From CAVZBT01 sp963773605 (lineage in GTDB: Bacteria; Acidobacteriota; UBA6911), in NCBI GenBank assembly GCA_963773605.1, contig CAVZBT010000012.1:1364001-1428000 (forward strand): a DNA stretch of 64,000 bases, read 5' to 3'. Positions 63,985 to 64,000 of this stretch are shown one piece after another. The notes beneath the pieces were generated by a model. That model saw only the letters and a program-made list of their open reading frames with translations, did not search any database and was not told the origin of the DNA. The position numbers and the translations under genes are program-made. Numbering within the stretch: position 1 is the first letter of the stretch; every line of letters begins with the position of its first letter.

Positions 63985-64000
63985 TGGTTGCGGGGGAAGG
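63985..64000 (-). tRNA. 3' end of a tRNA, probably initiator tRNA-Met (partial)
   Basis: On the minus strand the window edge reads CCTTCCCCCGCAACCA, an acceptor 3' strand CCCCGCA plus discriminator A and encoded CCA. An A at position 72 (instead of G) is the hallmark of initiator tRNA(fMet). The rest of the gene lies beyond the window. Confidence 0.55.

Overview
The window is high-GC bacterial DNA in its outer parts, with a clearly more AT-rich, mobile-element-laden middle. Gene content suggests a soil or sediment Acidobacteriota member or a close relative: YVTN and PQQ-type beta-propellers, Tat-exported sugar-isomerase-like and heparinase-like enzymes, FG-GAP proteins, kinase-type TPR remnants, a CocE/NonD hydrolase, and the style of the secreted adhesin-like proteins. 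This placement rests on remembered family style, not on a marker gene. Several clean single-base frameshifts, some in homopolymers, suggest either real decay or residual assembly errors.

Layout. 1-26.3 kb is ordinary chromosome. It holds the end of a glycoside hydrolase, a YVTN propeller, an exported thioredoxin, a UspA protein, a frameshifted Tat-exported isomerase-like gene, a PQQ-like propeller, an FG-GAP protein divergent from a membrane-anchored HTH/FG-GAP regulator, a heparinase-like protein, a zinc-dependent phospholipase C-like protein, a zinc-ribbon protein, an ICMT-like methyltransferase, an ECF sigma/FecR pair, a GNAT/DUF2156 pair, a PepSY membrane pair, two decayed gene remnants, a CocE/NonD hydrolase and a CBS protein. 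26.56-49.47 kb contains two tandem copies of a 2.04 kb ISNCY-like element. The second copy is split exactly in two, and an 18.8 kb segment (29665-48480) lies between its halves. That island carries secreted proteins, an intact IS66 element with target duplication, an RHS-repeat gene with a metalloprotease-like C-terminus, an AraC-like regulator, and an intact two-gene short-Argonaute defence operon: TIR-APAZ plus short pAgo, the SPARTA type.

49.8-57.5 kb is an insertion-sequence graveyard. An IS4-family transposase gene is interrupted inside its YREK motif by a 2.55 kb serine-recombinase element. Next come a small membrane protein, a 324 bp MITE-like element with 8 bp target duplication, an ISL3 remnant, and a decayed ISKra4-type gene that is itself interrupted by a 553 bp element with long inverted repeats. 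57.6-62.9 kb is a compact stress cluster: a GAF sigma-54 activator, then a well-matched sigma-54 promoter in front of a STAS gene, HdeD-like, DUF1269, YqjD-like and AI-2E-family membrane proteins. The right edge has the C-terminal part of a tyrosine recombinase, a terminator, and the 3' end of what looks like an initiator tRNA on the minus strand, the classic layout of an integration site.

How it fits together. The most functional accessory module is the SPARTA-like operon (44473-47399), with its own promoter and ribosome site. On invader detection it should deplete NAD and abort the infected cell. Its position inside a segment that splits an IS copy indicates recent horizontal acquisition. 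The sigma-54 activator next to a sigma-54 promoter suggests local control of the envelope-stress genes. No CRISPR array or rRNA gene was seen.
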